The notes: a model not told the origin generated them from the sequence alone. A stretch of DNA of 64,000 bases from Streptomyces albicerus (GCF_008905045.1 NZ_VWMY01000040.1:38634-102633); one strand, 5' to 3'. Counted from the stretch's first letter, positions 43,163 to 52,598 are shown. Program-made: numbers and translations.

Positions 43163-44098
43163 ATGCCCATTCCCGCCCCGCTGACCGGTGTCGTTCCGCC
43201 CGTCTGCACACCCCTGACACCGGACCGCGAGGTGGACGTCGCCTCGTTGACCAGACTGGTCGACCACCTGGTGGAGGGCGGCGTGGACGGCCTGTTCGTG
43301 CTCGGATCGTCCTCCGAGGCGGCGTACTTGACGGACCGTCACCGCCGACTGGTCGTCGAGACGGTCGTCGGCCACCTGGGGGGCCAACTGCCCGTGCTCG
43401 CCGGGGCCATCGACATGACGACCCCTCGCGTACTCGACCACGTCCGGTACGTCACGGATGCGGGCGCGGACGCGGTCGTCGTCACCGCCCCCTTCTACAC
43501 CCGTACGCATCCGGCGGAGATCGCCCGCCACTACCGGCTGATCGCCTCGCGGTCTCCGGTGCCGGTGTTCGCGTACGACCTCCCTGTCGCCGTCCACTCC
43601 AAGCTGAGCGCGGAGTTGGTGCTCGAGCTGGCCGCGGAGGGGGTGCTGGCCGGGCTCAAGGACTCCAGCGGGGACGAGGGGGGCTTCCGGGCCGTCGTCA
43701 CGGGCGCCCGCGCGCACCCCGCCGTCTCCGGGTTCTCCGTCCTCACCGGGTCCGAGCTCGTCGTGGACACCGCGTTGGCCATGGGCGCGGACGGGGCCGT
43801 GCCCGGGCTCGCGAACGTGGATCCTCACGGGTACGCGCGGCTGTACCGGCTCTGCCGCGAGGGGGACTGGGAGCGGGCCCGGGCCGAACAGGAGCGGTTG
43901 TGTGCGTTGTTCGGGATGGTGCGGGTGGGGGATCCGGGGCGGATGGGTGGGAGTTCGTCCGGGCTCGGGGCGTTCAAGGCGGCGCTGTACTTGCGGGGGG
44001 TCATCGAGTGTGCGGTGACCGCGGAGCCTCAGGTGGTGTTGTCGGCGGCGGAGGTTGAGCGGGTGGGGAAGTTTCTGGCGGGGGCGGGGTTGCTGTAA
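43163..44098 (+). CDS. dihydrodipicolinate synthase/N-acetylneuraminate lyase family protein
   Basis: The 311-residue class I aldolase-type TIM barrel has LGSSSEAAYL at the GxxGE position, Tyr in VFAYDLPV and Schiff-base Lys in LAGLKDSSGD. The start at ATG 43163 has GGGAG five bases upstream; TTG 43160 is less likely. DapA proper is a core gene unlikely to sit in an uptake operon, so lyase activity on sialic acid (giving N-acetylmannosamine and pyruvate) is the favoured reading here. The GSSSE variant is a caveat, and other 2-keto sugar acid lyases share the fold. Confidence 0.82.
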   Translation: MPIPAPLTGVVPPVCTPLTPDREVDVASLTRLVDHLVEGGVDGLFVLGSSSEAAYLTDRHRRLVVETVVGHLGGQLPVLAGAIDMTTPRVLDHVRYVTDAGADAVVVTAPFYTRTHPAEIARHYRLIASRSPVPVFAYDLPVAVHSKLSAELVLELAAEGVLAGLKDSSGDEGGFRAVVTGARAHPAVSGFSVLTGSELVVDTALAMGADGAVPGLANVDPHGYARLYRLCREGDWERARAEQERLCALFGMVRVGDPGRMGGSSSGLGAFKAALYLRGVIECAVTAEPQVVLSAAEVERVGKFLAGAGLL

Positions 44099-44137
44099 GG
44101 GCATTTCCTTTCCCCAACCCCGCCCCTTCCCGAAGCT

Positions 44138-44156
44138 GGGGGCTGCGCCCCCAGAC
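44138..44156. terminator. terminator hairpin between lyase and sialidase genes
   Basis: CTGGGGGC (44138-44145), loop TGC, GCCCCCAG (44149-44156). It is followed by GACCCCCGC and CCTCAAACGCCGGACGGGCTG, the common class B intergenic sequence, in a convergent gap. Confidence 0.75.
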
Positions 44157-44248
44157 CCCCGCTTTCGGCCTGAACGGCCTCGTCCTCAAACGCCGGACGG
44201 GCTGAAAATGTCAGCCCGGGCCGCGAAAATCCAGCCAGCCCCCGCCCA

Positions 44249-45457
44249 CTACCCCCGCAGCTCCCCGACCGCCACCCGCCGGAACTCAATCGTCTCGTAC
44301 GTCCCCGCCACGCCCGTCTCATAGAGAATCCCGACCTTGTCCCCGCCCAACTGCACGAGGTCGGAGTACGCGGCCCGCCGCGTGGACAGGGTCTTCGCCT
44401 TGGTGAAGGTCACCCCCGCGTCCGCGCTGCGCCAGACCGCCATGGCCTCCCGCGACGTGGGCACGGAGGGCCCCGAGAAGAGCAACGGAGCACCGGCCCC
44501 CTTCAGCTGGAGCACACTGCACTGGACGACGGGCACGTCGTTGAGGGTGGGCTGGACCAGATAGGGCCGGTCGAGCGTGACACCCCCGTCACTGGAGTAG
44601 CTGTCGAGCCGGTTCCCCACACTGCTCCCATGCTGGTCCCGGGCACTGAAGTACAACCGCCCGTCGGGCAACTCGGCGGCAATGCTCTCGTTGGAGTTGT
44701 CGACCCCGTCGTACGAGTCGTCCACGAACCCGATCCGCCACGTGCCCCCACCGTCATCGCTGTAGATGGCGTGAGCCCCGTAGTACTTGGCCTCCTGCCC
44801 GGTATCGGCGGAGCCGTCCGGCGGCGCGGCCGAGTGGTTGGCAGGCACGACGAGCCGCCCGGCGTGCGGCCCCCGGGTGAGCGCCACCGCGTGCCCGGGC
44901 CCGGTGGCATACCACCGCCACCCCGGCAGCTTCACCGCCCCGGTGATGTCCCGGGGAGCACTGAAACGCCGCCCGTCGTCCCGGCTCGTCTGCACGAAGA
45001 CCCGCCGGCTCTGCTCGGCCGTGACCTCCCCCCGCATGATCTGCGCCTCGGTCACCGCACCGCTGTTGTAGGACGTGAGGAGAACGACCTTCCCGGTACG
45101 CGGATCGACGACGGGCGCGGGGTTGCCCCGTGTGTCCCCCTGGCCGGCGGCGACGACGGTCAGCGGCCCCCACGTACAGCCACCGTCACCGGACCGTCTG
45201 AGCACGACGTCGATGTTCCCGGTGTCCCCGGCACCGTTGCGTCTGCCCTCGGCGAAGGCGAGCAGCGCACCGGTGCGAGTCGTGACGGTGGCGGGGATGC
45301 GGTACGTGTCGTAGCCGCTCTGCCCGGCCGTGAACGGAACGGAGGAGACACATCCCCTCGCCGGCCGCTCCGCGGCGAACGCGGTACCGGTGGACGCGAG
45401 TCCGGCGGTGAGCCCCGCCACGGCGGCCAGGGCGACGAGACGACTCGTGGCGGTCAC
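44249..45457 (-). CDS. secreted exo-alpha-sialidase (GH33)
   Basis: The 402-residue protein has a signal peptide (to about residue 29, TGTAFAA). The catalytic six-blade propeller shows the arginine-triad motif YRIP (52-55), an early Asp, and five Asp-box-like segments (SGDGGCTWG, SRDDGRRFS, SDDGGGTWR, SSDGGVTLD, SADAGVTFT). It should release terminal sialic acid from glycoconjugates outside the cell. The GTG at 45457 with AGGAGA four bases upstream is preferred to the ATG at 45499. No lectin or anchor domain is present. It converges on the transporter/lyase operon, completing a scavenging locus. Confidence 0.9.
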   Translation of the reverse strand: MTATSRLVALAAVAGLTAGLASTGTAFAAERPARGCVSSVPFTAGQSGYDTYRIPATVTTRTGALLAFAEGRRNGAGDTGNIDVVLRRSGDGGCTWGPLTVVAAGQGDTRGNPAPVVDPRTGKVVLLTSYNSGAVTEAQIMRGEVTAEQSRRVFVQTSRDDGRRFSAPRDITGAVKLPGWRWYATGPGHAVALTRGPHAGRLVVPANHSAAPPDGSADTGQEAKYYGAHAIYSDDGGGTWRIGFVDDSYDGVDNSNESIAAELPDGRLYFSARDQHGSSVGNRLDSYSSDGGVTLDRPYLVQPTLNDVPVVQCSVLQLKGAGAPLLFSGPSVPTSREAMAVWRSADAGVTFTKAKTLSTRRAAYSDLVQLGGDKVGILYETGVAGTYETIEFRRVAVGELRG

Positions 45458-45603
45458 GGCTTCTCCTGAGGATGCGGGGGGGTGCACGAGGGCAGACATG
45501 GGACGTGGGATGACTCAGGTGAACCTAATGCGCACCAAGGGACAGAGCAATAGCCATGCGACGACAGTGAGTTGAGAGCCGTACGCCGTGCCCCCGAGCG
45601 AAC

Positions 45604-46272
45604 TCAGACAGCCCCAGGTATCACAAGCCCCGACTCATACGCCACGATCACCAGCTGCGCCCGGTCCCGCGCCCCCAACTTCCCCATGATCCGGCTGACA
45701 TGAGTCTTGGCCGTCAGCGGACTGAGCCCCAACGCTTCCGCGACCTCCGTGTTGTTGAGCCCGCGCGCGACCAGCGTGAGTACCTGCCGCTCCCGTTCGG
45801 ACAGTCCCTCCGGCCCGCCCACCGAGGACGTCGCTGCATCGGGCGCGCGCAGAAAGCGGGCGATGAGCCGCGAGGTCGGACCGGGCGAGAGGAGGGACTC
45901 CCCCGCGGCCACCGTCCGGATGGCGTCCAGGAGTTCGGCGGGCCTGATGTCCTTCACGAGGAAGCCGGACGCTCCGGCCCGCAGCGCTTCGACGATGTGC
46001 TCGTCGGTGTCGTACGTCGTCAGGACGAGTACCTTCACGCCCGCGAGATCCTCGTCGGCGGCGATGAGCCGGGTCGCCTCGATCCCGTCCAGGTCGGGCA
46101 TCCGGATGTCCATCACGACGAGATCGGCCCGCGCGGACCGGGCCAGCTCCACGGCCTCCCGCCCGGTACCGGCCTCGGCGACGACCTCCATGTCCCCGGC
46201 CGACTTGACGAGCATCGCGAAGGAGGCCCGTACGAGGGTCTGGTCGTCGGCGAGCAGTACGCGGATCGTCAT
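45604..46272 (-). CDS. NarL/LuxR-type response regulator
   Basis: The 222-residue regulator has a receiver domain (about 3-120; IRVLLADDQTLVRASF, phospho-Asp in VVMDIRMPDLDG, LTTYDTDEHIVEALRAGASGFLVKD) and a C-terminal LuxR helix-turn-helix (LSERERQVLTLVARGLNNTEVAEALGLSPLTAKTHVSRIM). The start overlaps the histidine kinase stop by ATGA. With the kinase and the MMPL gene upstream it forms one operon. Confidence 0.93.
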   Translation of the reverse strand: MTIRVLLADDQTLVRASFAMLVKSAGDMEVVAEAGTGREAVELARSARADLVVMDIRMPDLDGIEATRLIAADEDLAGVKVLVLTTYDTDEHIVEALRAGASGFLVKDIRPAELLDAIRTVAAGESLLSPGPTSRLIARFLRAPDAATSSVGGPEGLSERERQVLTLVARGLNNTEVAEALGLSPLTAKTHVSRIMGKLGARDRAQLVIVAYESGLVIPGAV

Positions 46273-47546
46273 CGGGCCTCCTCCCGGGGCAGCGGCAGCG
46301 CGGCGGTCACCTCGAAGCCCTCGGTGGGGTCCGGTCCGGCGTCCAGTGTGCCGCCCACGCTACGGGCCCGCTCGCGCATCCCGACGAGTCCGAACCCCGG
46401 CGTGCCACCGAACGCCTCCGTCGTGCAGCCCGTCCCGTCGTCCGAGACGCTCACCCGCAGAGCCCCGTCCGCGGTCCACAGGCCCACCCGGACCGTGAGA
46501 TCGTCGCGGCCCCCGTGACGTACGGCGTTGGTGAGGGCCTCCTGCACGATCCGGTAGGCGGCGGCTCCCACCGAGGGCGGTACGCCGTCCGCGCGAACGG
46601 ACAGCTCGACCTTCGCCCCGGAGGCCCGGGCCGTCTCCGCGAGATCGGCGAGACCGTCGAGCCCGGGCAAGGGACCACGGCTGTCCCCGGAACCGGAACC
46701 CCAGCCGGAGCCAGGACCGGATCCGGTCCCCGCCCCCAGCTCGCCCTCCACGCTCACATCGCTCGCCCGCAGCACCTCCAGCGTCGTACGCAACTCCCCC
46801 CGAGCCGTCCGGCACGTCCCCGCGATGTCGTCCAGCGCCTGGGCGACGGCCTTCCGGTCGAGGCGTTCCGGATCGGCGGCGAGGACATGGGCCGCGACGG
46901 ACGTCTGTACGCCGATCAGCGTGATGCTGTGCGCGAGCAGGTCGTGCAGGTCCCGGGCCATCCGCAGCCGCTCCTCGGCGACGCGGCGCCGGGCCTCCTC
47001 CTCGCGGGTGCGTTCGGCGCGTTCGGCGCGTTCCAGGGCGGAGGCGAGGTACTGGCGGTGGACGCGGATGTAGCCGCCGAGGAGCAGTACGGAGATGAGC
47101 CAGCCGGTGATGCGGATGATCTCGGCGAGTCCGTCCGGATTGGTGACCGCGTTGACCGTGAGGGTCGTGCCGATGAGGACGGTCCCGACGAGCAGGGTGC
47201 GGCGGGCGCTGCCGGTGACGGCGACGGTGTAGAGCGCGAGCAGGGTCGCCGGGACGGGGGCGCTGTGGGTGTAGTCGAGCGCGTGGTACGGGGCGACGCA
47301 GGCCACCACGGCCAGCATGGCGGTCATGGGGTAGCGCCGGCGCCAGATCAGCGGGACGTGCGCGCCGAGCAGCAGCGTCCACCCGAGGAGGTCGGGGTCG
47401 CGCCCGTCCTTGATGAAGAGGGCCATGACGGTGGTGAGGGCGACCACTGCGGCGGCGAGGTGCGCGTCGTTGCGCAGGGAGGGGACCGCCGGAGGGCGGT
47501 TGACGGCGGTCAGGGCCCGCTCGATGAGGGATTGGGGACGCGGCAC
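46269..47546 (-). CDS. sensor histidine kinase (HisKA_3 family)
   Basis: The roughly 425-residue kinase has four or five membrane segments in the N-terminal half (about 30-165), a coiled coil (YLASALERAERAERTREEEARRR), the HisKA_3 H-box RMARDLHDLLAHSITLIGVQ, and an ATPase domain with QEALTNAVRHGGR and FGLVGMRERARSVGG. A Gly/Ser-rich insert (GAGTGSGPGSGWGSGSGDS) lies between. The start at GTG 47546 is tentative; the frame is open 35 codons upstream. It probably senses an envelope signal relevant to the linked MMPL exporter. Confidence 0.88.
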   Translation of the reverse strand: MPRPQSLIERALTAVNRPPAVPSLRNDAHLAAAVVALTTVMALFIKDGRDPDLLGWTLLLGAHVPLIWRRRYPMTAMLAVVACVAPYHALDYTHSAPVPATLLALYTVAVTGSARRTLLVGTVLIGTTLTVNAVTNPDGLAEIIRITGWLISVLLLGGYIRVHRQYLASALERAERAERTREEEARRRVAEERLRMARDLHDLLAHSITLIGVQTSVAAHVLAADPERLDRKAVAQALDDIAGTCRTARGELRTTLEVLRASDVSVEGELGAGTGSGPGSGWGSGSGDSRGPLPGLDGLADLAETARASGAKVELSVRADGVPPSVGAAAYRIVQEALTNAVRHGGRDDLTVRVGLWTADGALRVSVSDDGTGCTTEAFGGTPGFGLVGMRERARSVGGTLDAGPDPTEGFEVTAALPLPREEAR

Positions 47547-47604
47547 TGCTCCATCTTCCGTCAGGCGGGCGCCCCTCCGGCAGAGGAGGGACGCCCGAGT
47601 GTGT

Positions 47605-49701
47605 CTACGGAACTGCGACAGGCTCCGGCTGTCGCGGCGGCTCCTGCGCATCAGGATCCGGCTCCGGTTCGCGGGACAGGCGGCCCGGCCACCACACCTT
47701 CCGCCGCAGGGCGACGCCGGCGCTGGTCACCAGGTACGTCCGTACGAGGAAGGTGTCGAGCAGCACTCCCACGGAGATCACGAAGCCCAGCTCGACCAGC
47801 TGCACCAGGCCCATGTTCATCAGGACCGCGAAGGTCGCGGCGAGGACGAGACCGGCGGAGGCGATGACACCTCCCGTCGTCCGCAGCGCGGTGAGCGCGG
47901 CGGTCACCGGTTCGGCGCCCGCCAGGGATTCCTCCCTCATCCGGTGCATCAGGAAGATGCCGTAGTCCACGCCGAGGGCGACGAGGAACACGAACGACAG
48001 CAGTCCGAGCCCCGGATCGACCCCCTCGAAGCCGAAGACCGGGCCGAAGACCAGTCCGCCGATGCCGAGCGCCGCGCCCCACACCGCGATCACGGCGACC
48101 ACCAGCAGCAGCGGCGCGACCAGGCTGCGCAGCAGCGCGACCAGGATCAGCAGCACGGAGGCGAGGACCAGAGGCACGACGATCTTCATGTCGCTGGAGT
48201 TGGTGTCCTTCAGGTCGATCTGCTCGGCGCTCGGACCGCCCAGATAGGAGCCCTTGAGCTCGGAGCGCAGGGACTCGATCGTGGCGGTCTCGCCCGCCGA
48301 CTGGGGCGCGTCCTTCGCGACGACGGAGATCTCCGTCCAGCCGTCTCCGCTGCGTCCCCGCTCGGCGCTGGCGACGCCGTCATGGCCTCGGACCTTCGCC
48401 AGCGTGGCGTCGGCCTGCCCGCTGGGGGTGATCACGTTGATCGGCTGGGTGCTCCGCTCCGGGTAGGCGGCGGCGAGCGTCTGCATCGCGACGACCGCGT
48501 CGGGCTTGTCGACGAAGGAGTCCTCCTGCTTGACCGTCCCCGGCAGGTTCAGCATGCCCAGCGCGAGGGCGCCGAGCAGGACCACACCGCCCCCGAGCAC
48601 GGCCAGCGGCCGCCGCCCGGCGGAACTGCCCATCGCGGCGAACAGCGACCGGCGCTCCTTCGGCCGGCTCCCGAACGCGGGCACCAGCGGCCAGAACACC
48701 CGGCGGCCGAACAGCACCAGAAGCGCGGGCAGCAGCGTCAGCATCGCGACGAGCGCGCACAACACGCCGACCGTGCCCATCGGACCCATGCCGCGGCTGC
48801 TGTTGAGGTCGGCGGCGAGCAGGCACAGCAGTCCGGCGGCGACCGTGCCGGACGAGGCCAGGACGGCCGGGCCGCAGCCGCGCAGGGCGGCCCGCATCGC
48901 GTCGTAGGGCCGCTCGATGCGTCGCAGTTCCTCCCGGTAGCGGGCGATCAGCAGCAGGGCGTAGTCGGTGCCCGCGCCGAACACGAGGATCGTCATGATG
49001 CCCGTGCTCTGGCCGGAGATGGTCGTGCCGAACGCGGAGTGGAGGCCGTACGCGACACTCATCGAGAGGTAGTTGGCGACGCCCGCGACGGCGAGCGGCA
49101 CGAGCCACAGCAGCGGGCTGCGGTAGATGAGGATCAGCAGGATGGCGACCACGCCGACGGTGGTGTAGAGCAGCGGGCCGTCGAGTGAGTTGTAGACCTC
49201 ACCGGCGTCGGTGGCCAGCGCTCCCGGGCCGCCCACGTCGACGCTCAGCCCGCCGTCCCCCTGGGCGACATCGCGTACGTCGTTGACGAACTCGTCCCGC
49301 AGTTCCTCGTCGATGCCGGGTTCGTTGGTGGCGACCGGGTACATCAGGGTGGTCCCGCCCTCGGACGGCACCCCCCGGGGTGTCCCGGTCAGCTGGTTCG
49401 CGCCGGCGATCTCGTCGACCTGCTGCTGCGCCGTCGTACGGTCGGCCGCGGTGAGCCCGCCGTCCCGGTGGTAGACGAGCACGATCTCGGTCGTCTCGCC
49501 GCCCGGCAACTGCTCCTGGATCTTGGCCACTTGGGTCGAGTCCGCACTCGCCGGCAGATAGTCCACGGCTCGGTCGTGCTGCACGTCGGACAGCTTCGAC
49601 GCGAACGGGCTCACGAAGGCGAGCAGGCCCACCCAGAGCCCGAGCAGCACCCATGGCACGGCTCGTCGCCGCGTACGCGTGGTTGTCTTTCCGGGCCCCA
49701 T
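47605..49701 (-). CDS. MMPL/RND family exporter
   Basis: The 698-residue protein has about 12 membrane segments in two repeats. The first is PWVLLGLWVGLLAFVSPF, and TGIMTILVFGAGTDYALLLIARYREEL and FLVALGVDYGIFLMHRMREE are the paired proton-relay segments. Two extracytoplasmic domains follow helices 1 and 7. MMPL proteins export lipids, siderophores or drugs using proton motive force. It is the first gene of an operon with the kinase and response regulator; a GGAGGGG site precedes the ATG. Substrate unknown. Confidence 0.9.
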   Translation of the reverse strand: MGPGKTTTRTRRRAVPWVLLGLWVGLLAFVSPFASKLSDVQHDRAVDYLPASADSTQVAKIQEQLPGGETTEIVLVYHRDGGLTAADRTTAQQQVDEIAGANQLTGTPRGVPSEGGTTLMYPVATNEPGIDEELRDEFVNDVRDVAQGDGGLSVDVGGPGALATDAGEVYNSLDGPLLYTTVGVVAILLILIYRSPLLWLVPLAVAGVANYLSMSVAYGLHSAFGTTISGQSTGIMTILVFGAGTDYALLLIARYREELRRIERPYDAMRAALRGCGPAVLASSGTVAAGLLCLLAADLNSSRGMGPMGTVGVLCALVAMLTLLPALLVLFGRRVFWPLVPAFGSRPKERRSLFAAMGSSAGRRPLAVLGGGVVLLGALALGMLNLPGTVKQEDSFVDKPDAVVAMQTLAAAYPERSTQPINVITPSGQADATLAKVRGHDGVASAERGRSGDGWTEISVVAKDAPQSAGETATIESLRSELKGSYLGGPSAEQIDLKDTNSSDMKIVVPLVLASVLLILVALLRSLVAPLLLVVAVIAVWGAALGIGGLVFGPVFGFEGVDPGLGLLSFVFLVALGVDYGIFLMHRMREESLAGAEPVTAALTALRTTGGVIASAGLVLAATFAVLMNMGLVQLVELGFVISVGVLLDTFLVRTYLVTSAGVALRRKVWWPGRLSREPEPDPDAQEPPRQPEPVAVP

Positions 49702-49864
49702 GTCGGGGTCCCCCTCCCTTGAACGGGTGTCTGGACATGACCAGACTCCCGGCGCGGGGCGCGCGATTCGTCGGGCGGGAGGGCGAGGTCGCGGGTACTG
49801 CCGGGGGCGACTACGGGGCTGGATTACTCCCTGGGGAGTACGAGGGCCGTACGGCGCGGCAGGC

Positions 49865-50527
49865 TCACGACGGCGTGCGGGCCGCTGTCAGCAGCCGCGT
49901 CACGTCGTCCGCGCAGATGGTCAGGGCCGCGCCGACCGTCGCGAGGGTCTCGCGTTCGGCGGGGGTGTAGGGGCCGTCGGCCAGGGCGATACGGGCGCCC
50001 TGGAGGAGGATGGCCTCGCGGCCGGTGGGGGCGAGGTGCGGGGCCAGTGGGTCCAGGGCCTCGTGGAGCTCTATGGCCAGGCCGGGGCCGCAGGGCTCGC
50101 CGAGGATGCGGCCGGTGTCGGCGGCGAGGGCCTCGACGAGGGCGGCGAGCTGTTCCTCGGTGCAGTCGTCGAAGCCGGCCGAGCGGACGGCGCTCGCGGC
50201 GGTCTCCAGGGACGTACGGGCGCAGGTGCCGCCGGCGGCGAGGACGGCGAGGGCGACGGTGTGGACGGCGTCGCGGAGCATCGCCGAGAAGCGGGTCGTG
50301 GTCGGGTGGTCGAGGACGTCCGCGCTGAAGTGGTGGCGGCAGGCGGCGCACTCGACGACGGGCCCCGTCTCGCCGCGCGGGAGGACCGGGACGCCGAGGC
50401 AGGTGAAGCGGCGGCGGCCGGTGAGGCGCTGGTAGTTGCGGTCGCCTCCGCAGCCGGGGCAGAAGAACTCTCCGTCACCGACGGTGGTCCACGCCGTACG
50501 GGTTCCGAGGATGCGCGAAACACTCAT
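49865..50527 (-). CDS. zinc-ribbon TerB-like protein
   Basis: The 220-residue protein has an N-terminal zinc ribbon (FFCPGCGGDRNYQR, then ECAACRHHF at about 60) and a TerB-like helical domain (about 80-215, MLRDAVHTVALAVLAAGG, FDDCTEEQLAALVEALAAD, QGARIALADGPYTPAERETLATVGAAL). TerB domains occur in tellurite-resistance and stress complexes. The ATG at 50527 has only a weak ribosome site. The gene is monocistronic by spacing. Confidence 0.8.
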   Translation of the reverse strand: MSVSRILGTRTAWTTVGDGEFFCPGCGGDRNYQRLTGRRRFTCLGVPVLPRGETGPVVECAACRHHFSADVLDHPTTTRFSAMLRDAVHTVALAVLAAGGTCARTSLETAASAVRSAGFDDCTEEQLAALVEALAADTGRILGEPCGPGLAIELHEALDPLAPHLAPTGREAILLQGARIALADGPYTPAERETLATVGAALTICADDVTRLLTAARTPS

Positions 50528-50694
50528 GGCGCCGACGCGGACAAACCGGCCGTTTCGTCCCCATCCTGGCAGCACGTCGCACCTCCGTAACCCCACGGCA
50601 ACATCGCCGCGTTGGCGTGATGTTAGCCACATTGTTGAGGCGGAGTCAGTACCCAGGTAGAGACCGCCGCGGGACATGGCCGGATAAGTGCCGC

Positions 50695-50725
50695 GGTCCC
50701 GCCCGCCTGTGTGGCGGACGGGACC
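50695..50725 (-). terminator. leuA terminator hairpin
   Basis: GGTCCCGCCCGCC (50695-50707), loop TGTGT, GGCGGACGGGACC (50713-50725); 12 of 13 positions pair. It lies 24 bases after the leuA stop. Confidence 0.75.
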
Positions 50726-50748
50726 GGAGAAACAGCAGGTGAACGGTC

Positions 50749-52470
50749 TTATCGGGTGGCGCGGTTGACGGCGGAGACGACGGCCTTCAGGGACGCGCGT
50801 GTCGTATTCGCGTCGATGCCGATGCCCCACAGAACCTTGTCGCCGATCGCGACCTCGATGTACGAGGCGGCCTGCGCGGAGGCGCCCTCGCTCATCGTGT
50901 GCTCCTGGTAGTCCAGCAGCCGGGCGTCGACGCCGATGCCCTGCAGTGCGTGGAAGAACGAGGAGATCGGGCCGTTGCCGGTGCCGACCAGGGTGGTCTC
51001 GACGCCGTCCACCTCGGCCTCGACGGTCAGCGTGTCCACGCCGTCCTTGTCCGTCGTGGACTGGCCGTTGCGGACCTGGATACGGCCCCAGGGGTTCTGG
51101 GGGTTGGGCAGGTACTCGTCCTGGAAGATCGCCCAGATGTCCTTCGGCGTGACCTCGCCGCCGTCGGCGTCCGTCTTCACCTGGATGATCTTCGAGAACT
51201 CGATCTGCATCCGGCGCGGCAGGTCCAGCTTGTGGTCGTTCTTCAGGACGTACGCGATACCGCCCTTGCCGGACTGCGAGTTGACGCGGATGACGGCCTC
51301 GTACGAGCGGCCGACGTCCTTCGGGTCGATCGGCAGGTAAGGGACGGCCCACTCGATGTCGTCGACCGTGACGCCCTTCGCGGCCGCGTCGGCCTCCATG
51401 GCGTCGAAGCCCTTCTTGATGGCGTCCTGGTGGGAGCCGGAGAAGGAGGTGTAGACGAGGTCGCCGACGTACGGGTGGCGGGCGTGGACCGCCATCTGGT
51501 TGCAGTACTCGGCGGTGCGCCGGACCTCGTCGATGTCCGAGAAGTCGATCTGCGGGTCGACACCCTGCGAGAACAGGTTCATGCCCAGCGTGACCAGGTC
51601 GACGTTGCCGGTGCGCTCGCCCTGCCCGAACAGACAGCCCTCGATGCGGTCGGCGCCGGCCATCAGTGCCAGCTCGGCCGCGGCGACGGCCGTACCGCGG
51701 TCGTTGTGCGGGTGGACGGACAGGCAGACGTACTGTCGGCGGGACAGGTTGCGCGACATCCACTCGAAGCGGTCCGCGTGCGTGGACGGCGTCGAACGCT
51801 CCACGGTGGCGGGCAGGTTGAGGATGATCTCGCGGCCCGGACCAGGCTGCCAGACGTCCATGACGGCCTCGCAGACCTCCAGGGCGAAGTCCAGCTCGGT
51901 GTCGGTGAAGATCTCGGGGCTGTACTGGTAACCGAAGGTCGTCCGCTCGTCGAGCAGCTTCTCGGCGTACTCCACGACCAGCCGCGTGCCGTCCACGGCG
52001 ATCTGCTTGATGTCGTCCTTGGAGCCGCGGAAGACGACCCGGCGGAAGACCGGGGCCGTGGCGTTGTACAGGTGGACGTTCGCGCGCTTGGCGCCCTTCA
52101 GAGACTCCACGGTCCGCTCGATCAGGTCCTCGCGGGCCTGGGTCAGTACGGAGATCGTGACGTCGTCGGGGATCGCGCCCTCTTCCTCGATGATCGAGCG
52201 CACGAAGTCGAAGTCGGTCTGACCGGAGGCCGGGAAGCCGACCTCGATCTCCTTGTAGCCCATCTTCACCAGCAGGTCGAACATCTCGCGCTTGCGCGCG
52301 GGCGACATGGGGTCGATCAGGGCCTGGTTCCCGTCACGCAGGTCGGTGGAGAGCCAGCGGGGGGCGACGGTGATCCGGTTGTCCGGCCACGTCCGGTCGG
52401 CGATGTCGACCTGCTCGTACGGGCGGTACTTGTGGATCGGCATGGAGGTGGGCTGCTGGCGGTTCGCCAT
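50749..52470 (-). CDS. leuA: 2-isopropylmalate synthase
   Basis: The 573-residue enzyme joins acetyl-CoA and 2-ketoisovalerate, the first committed step of leucine synthesis. The barrel begins PRWLSTDLRDGNQALIDPMS, with metal ligands in VHPHNDRGTAVAAAELALMAG. The C-terminal LeuA dimerisation/allosteric domain (after about 430) provides leucine feedback. The length is normal for the actinobacterial type. The ribosome site GAGGAG is eleven bases before the ATG. A 15-codon Leu-rich leader peptide gene lies 80 bases upstream. Confidence 0.96.
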   Translation of the reverse strand: MANRQQPTSMPIHKYRPYEQVDIADRTWPDNRITVAPRWLSTDLRDGNQALIDPMSPARKREMFDLLVKMGYKEIEVGFPASGQTDFDFVRSIIEEEGAIPDDVTISVLTQAREDLIERTVESLKGAKRANVHLYNATAPVFRRVVFRGSKDDIKQIAVDGTRLVVEYAEKLLDERTTFGYQYSPEIFTDTELDFALEVCEAVMDVWQPGPGREIILNLPATVERSTPSTHADRFEWMSRNLSRRQYVCLSVHPHNDRGTAVAAAELALMAGADRIEGCLFGQGERTGNVDLVTLGMNLFSQGVDPQIDFSDIDEVRRTAEYCNQMAVHARHPYVGDLVYTSFSGSHQDAIKKGFDAMEADAAAKGVTVDDIEWAVPYLPIDPKDVGRSYEAVIRVNSQSGKGGIAYVLKNDHKLDLPRRMQIEFSKIIQVKTDADGGEVTPKDIWAIFQDEYLPNPQNPWGRIQVRNGQSTTDKDGVDTLTVEAEVDGVETTLVGTGNGPISSFFHALQGIGVDARLLDYQEHTMSEGASAQAASYIEVAIGDKVLWGIGIDANTTRASLKAVVSAVNRATR

Positions 52471-52550
52471 GATGCGAGGGCTCCTCGTGGTGTCCGGAAG
52501 GACGGCCGACGGCGCAACGCCAGACTCCGCGGGGAGGGGGTCGGCCTCGA

Positions 52551-52598
52551 CTACAGGCCCTCACCGCGGCAGCTAAGGAGGAGCATCCCAAAACGCAT
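52551..52598 (-). CDS. leuA leader peptide MRFGMLLLSCRGEGL
   Basis: This fifteen-codon frame ends in TAG and contains three consecutive Leu codons (CTC CTC CTT), upstream of leuA. It matches the leader known from Streptomyces leuA. Slow decoding of the Leu codons at low charged tRNA-Leu should alter folding of the 52471-52550 RNA. The codons CTCCTC are complementary to the GAGGAG ribosome site of leuA, so control could include translation initiation. Confidence 0.85.
   Translation of the reverse strand: MRFGMLLLSCRGEGL

Noticed and set aside
50528..51763. Open frame upstream of the TerB-like protein overlapping leuA
   Set aside because: Antisense-free shadow of leuA in another frame; the protein homology begins at MSVSRILG (50527).
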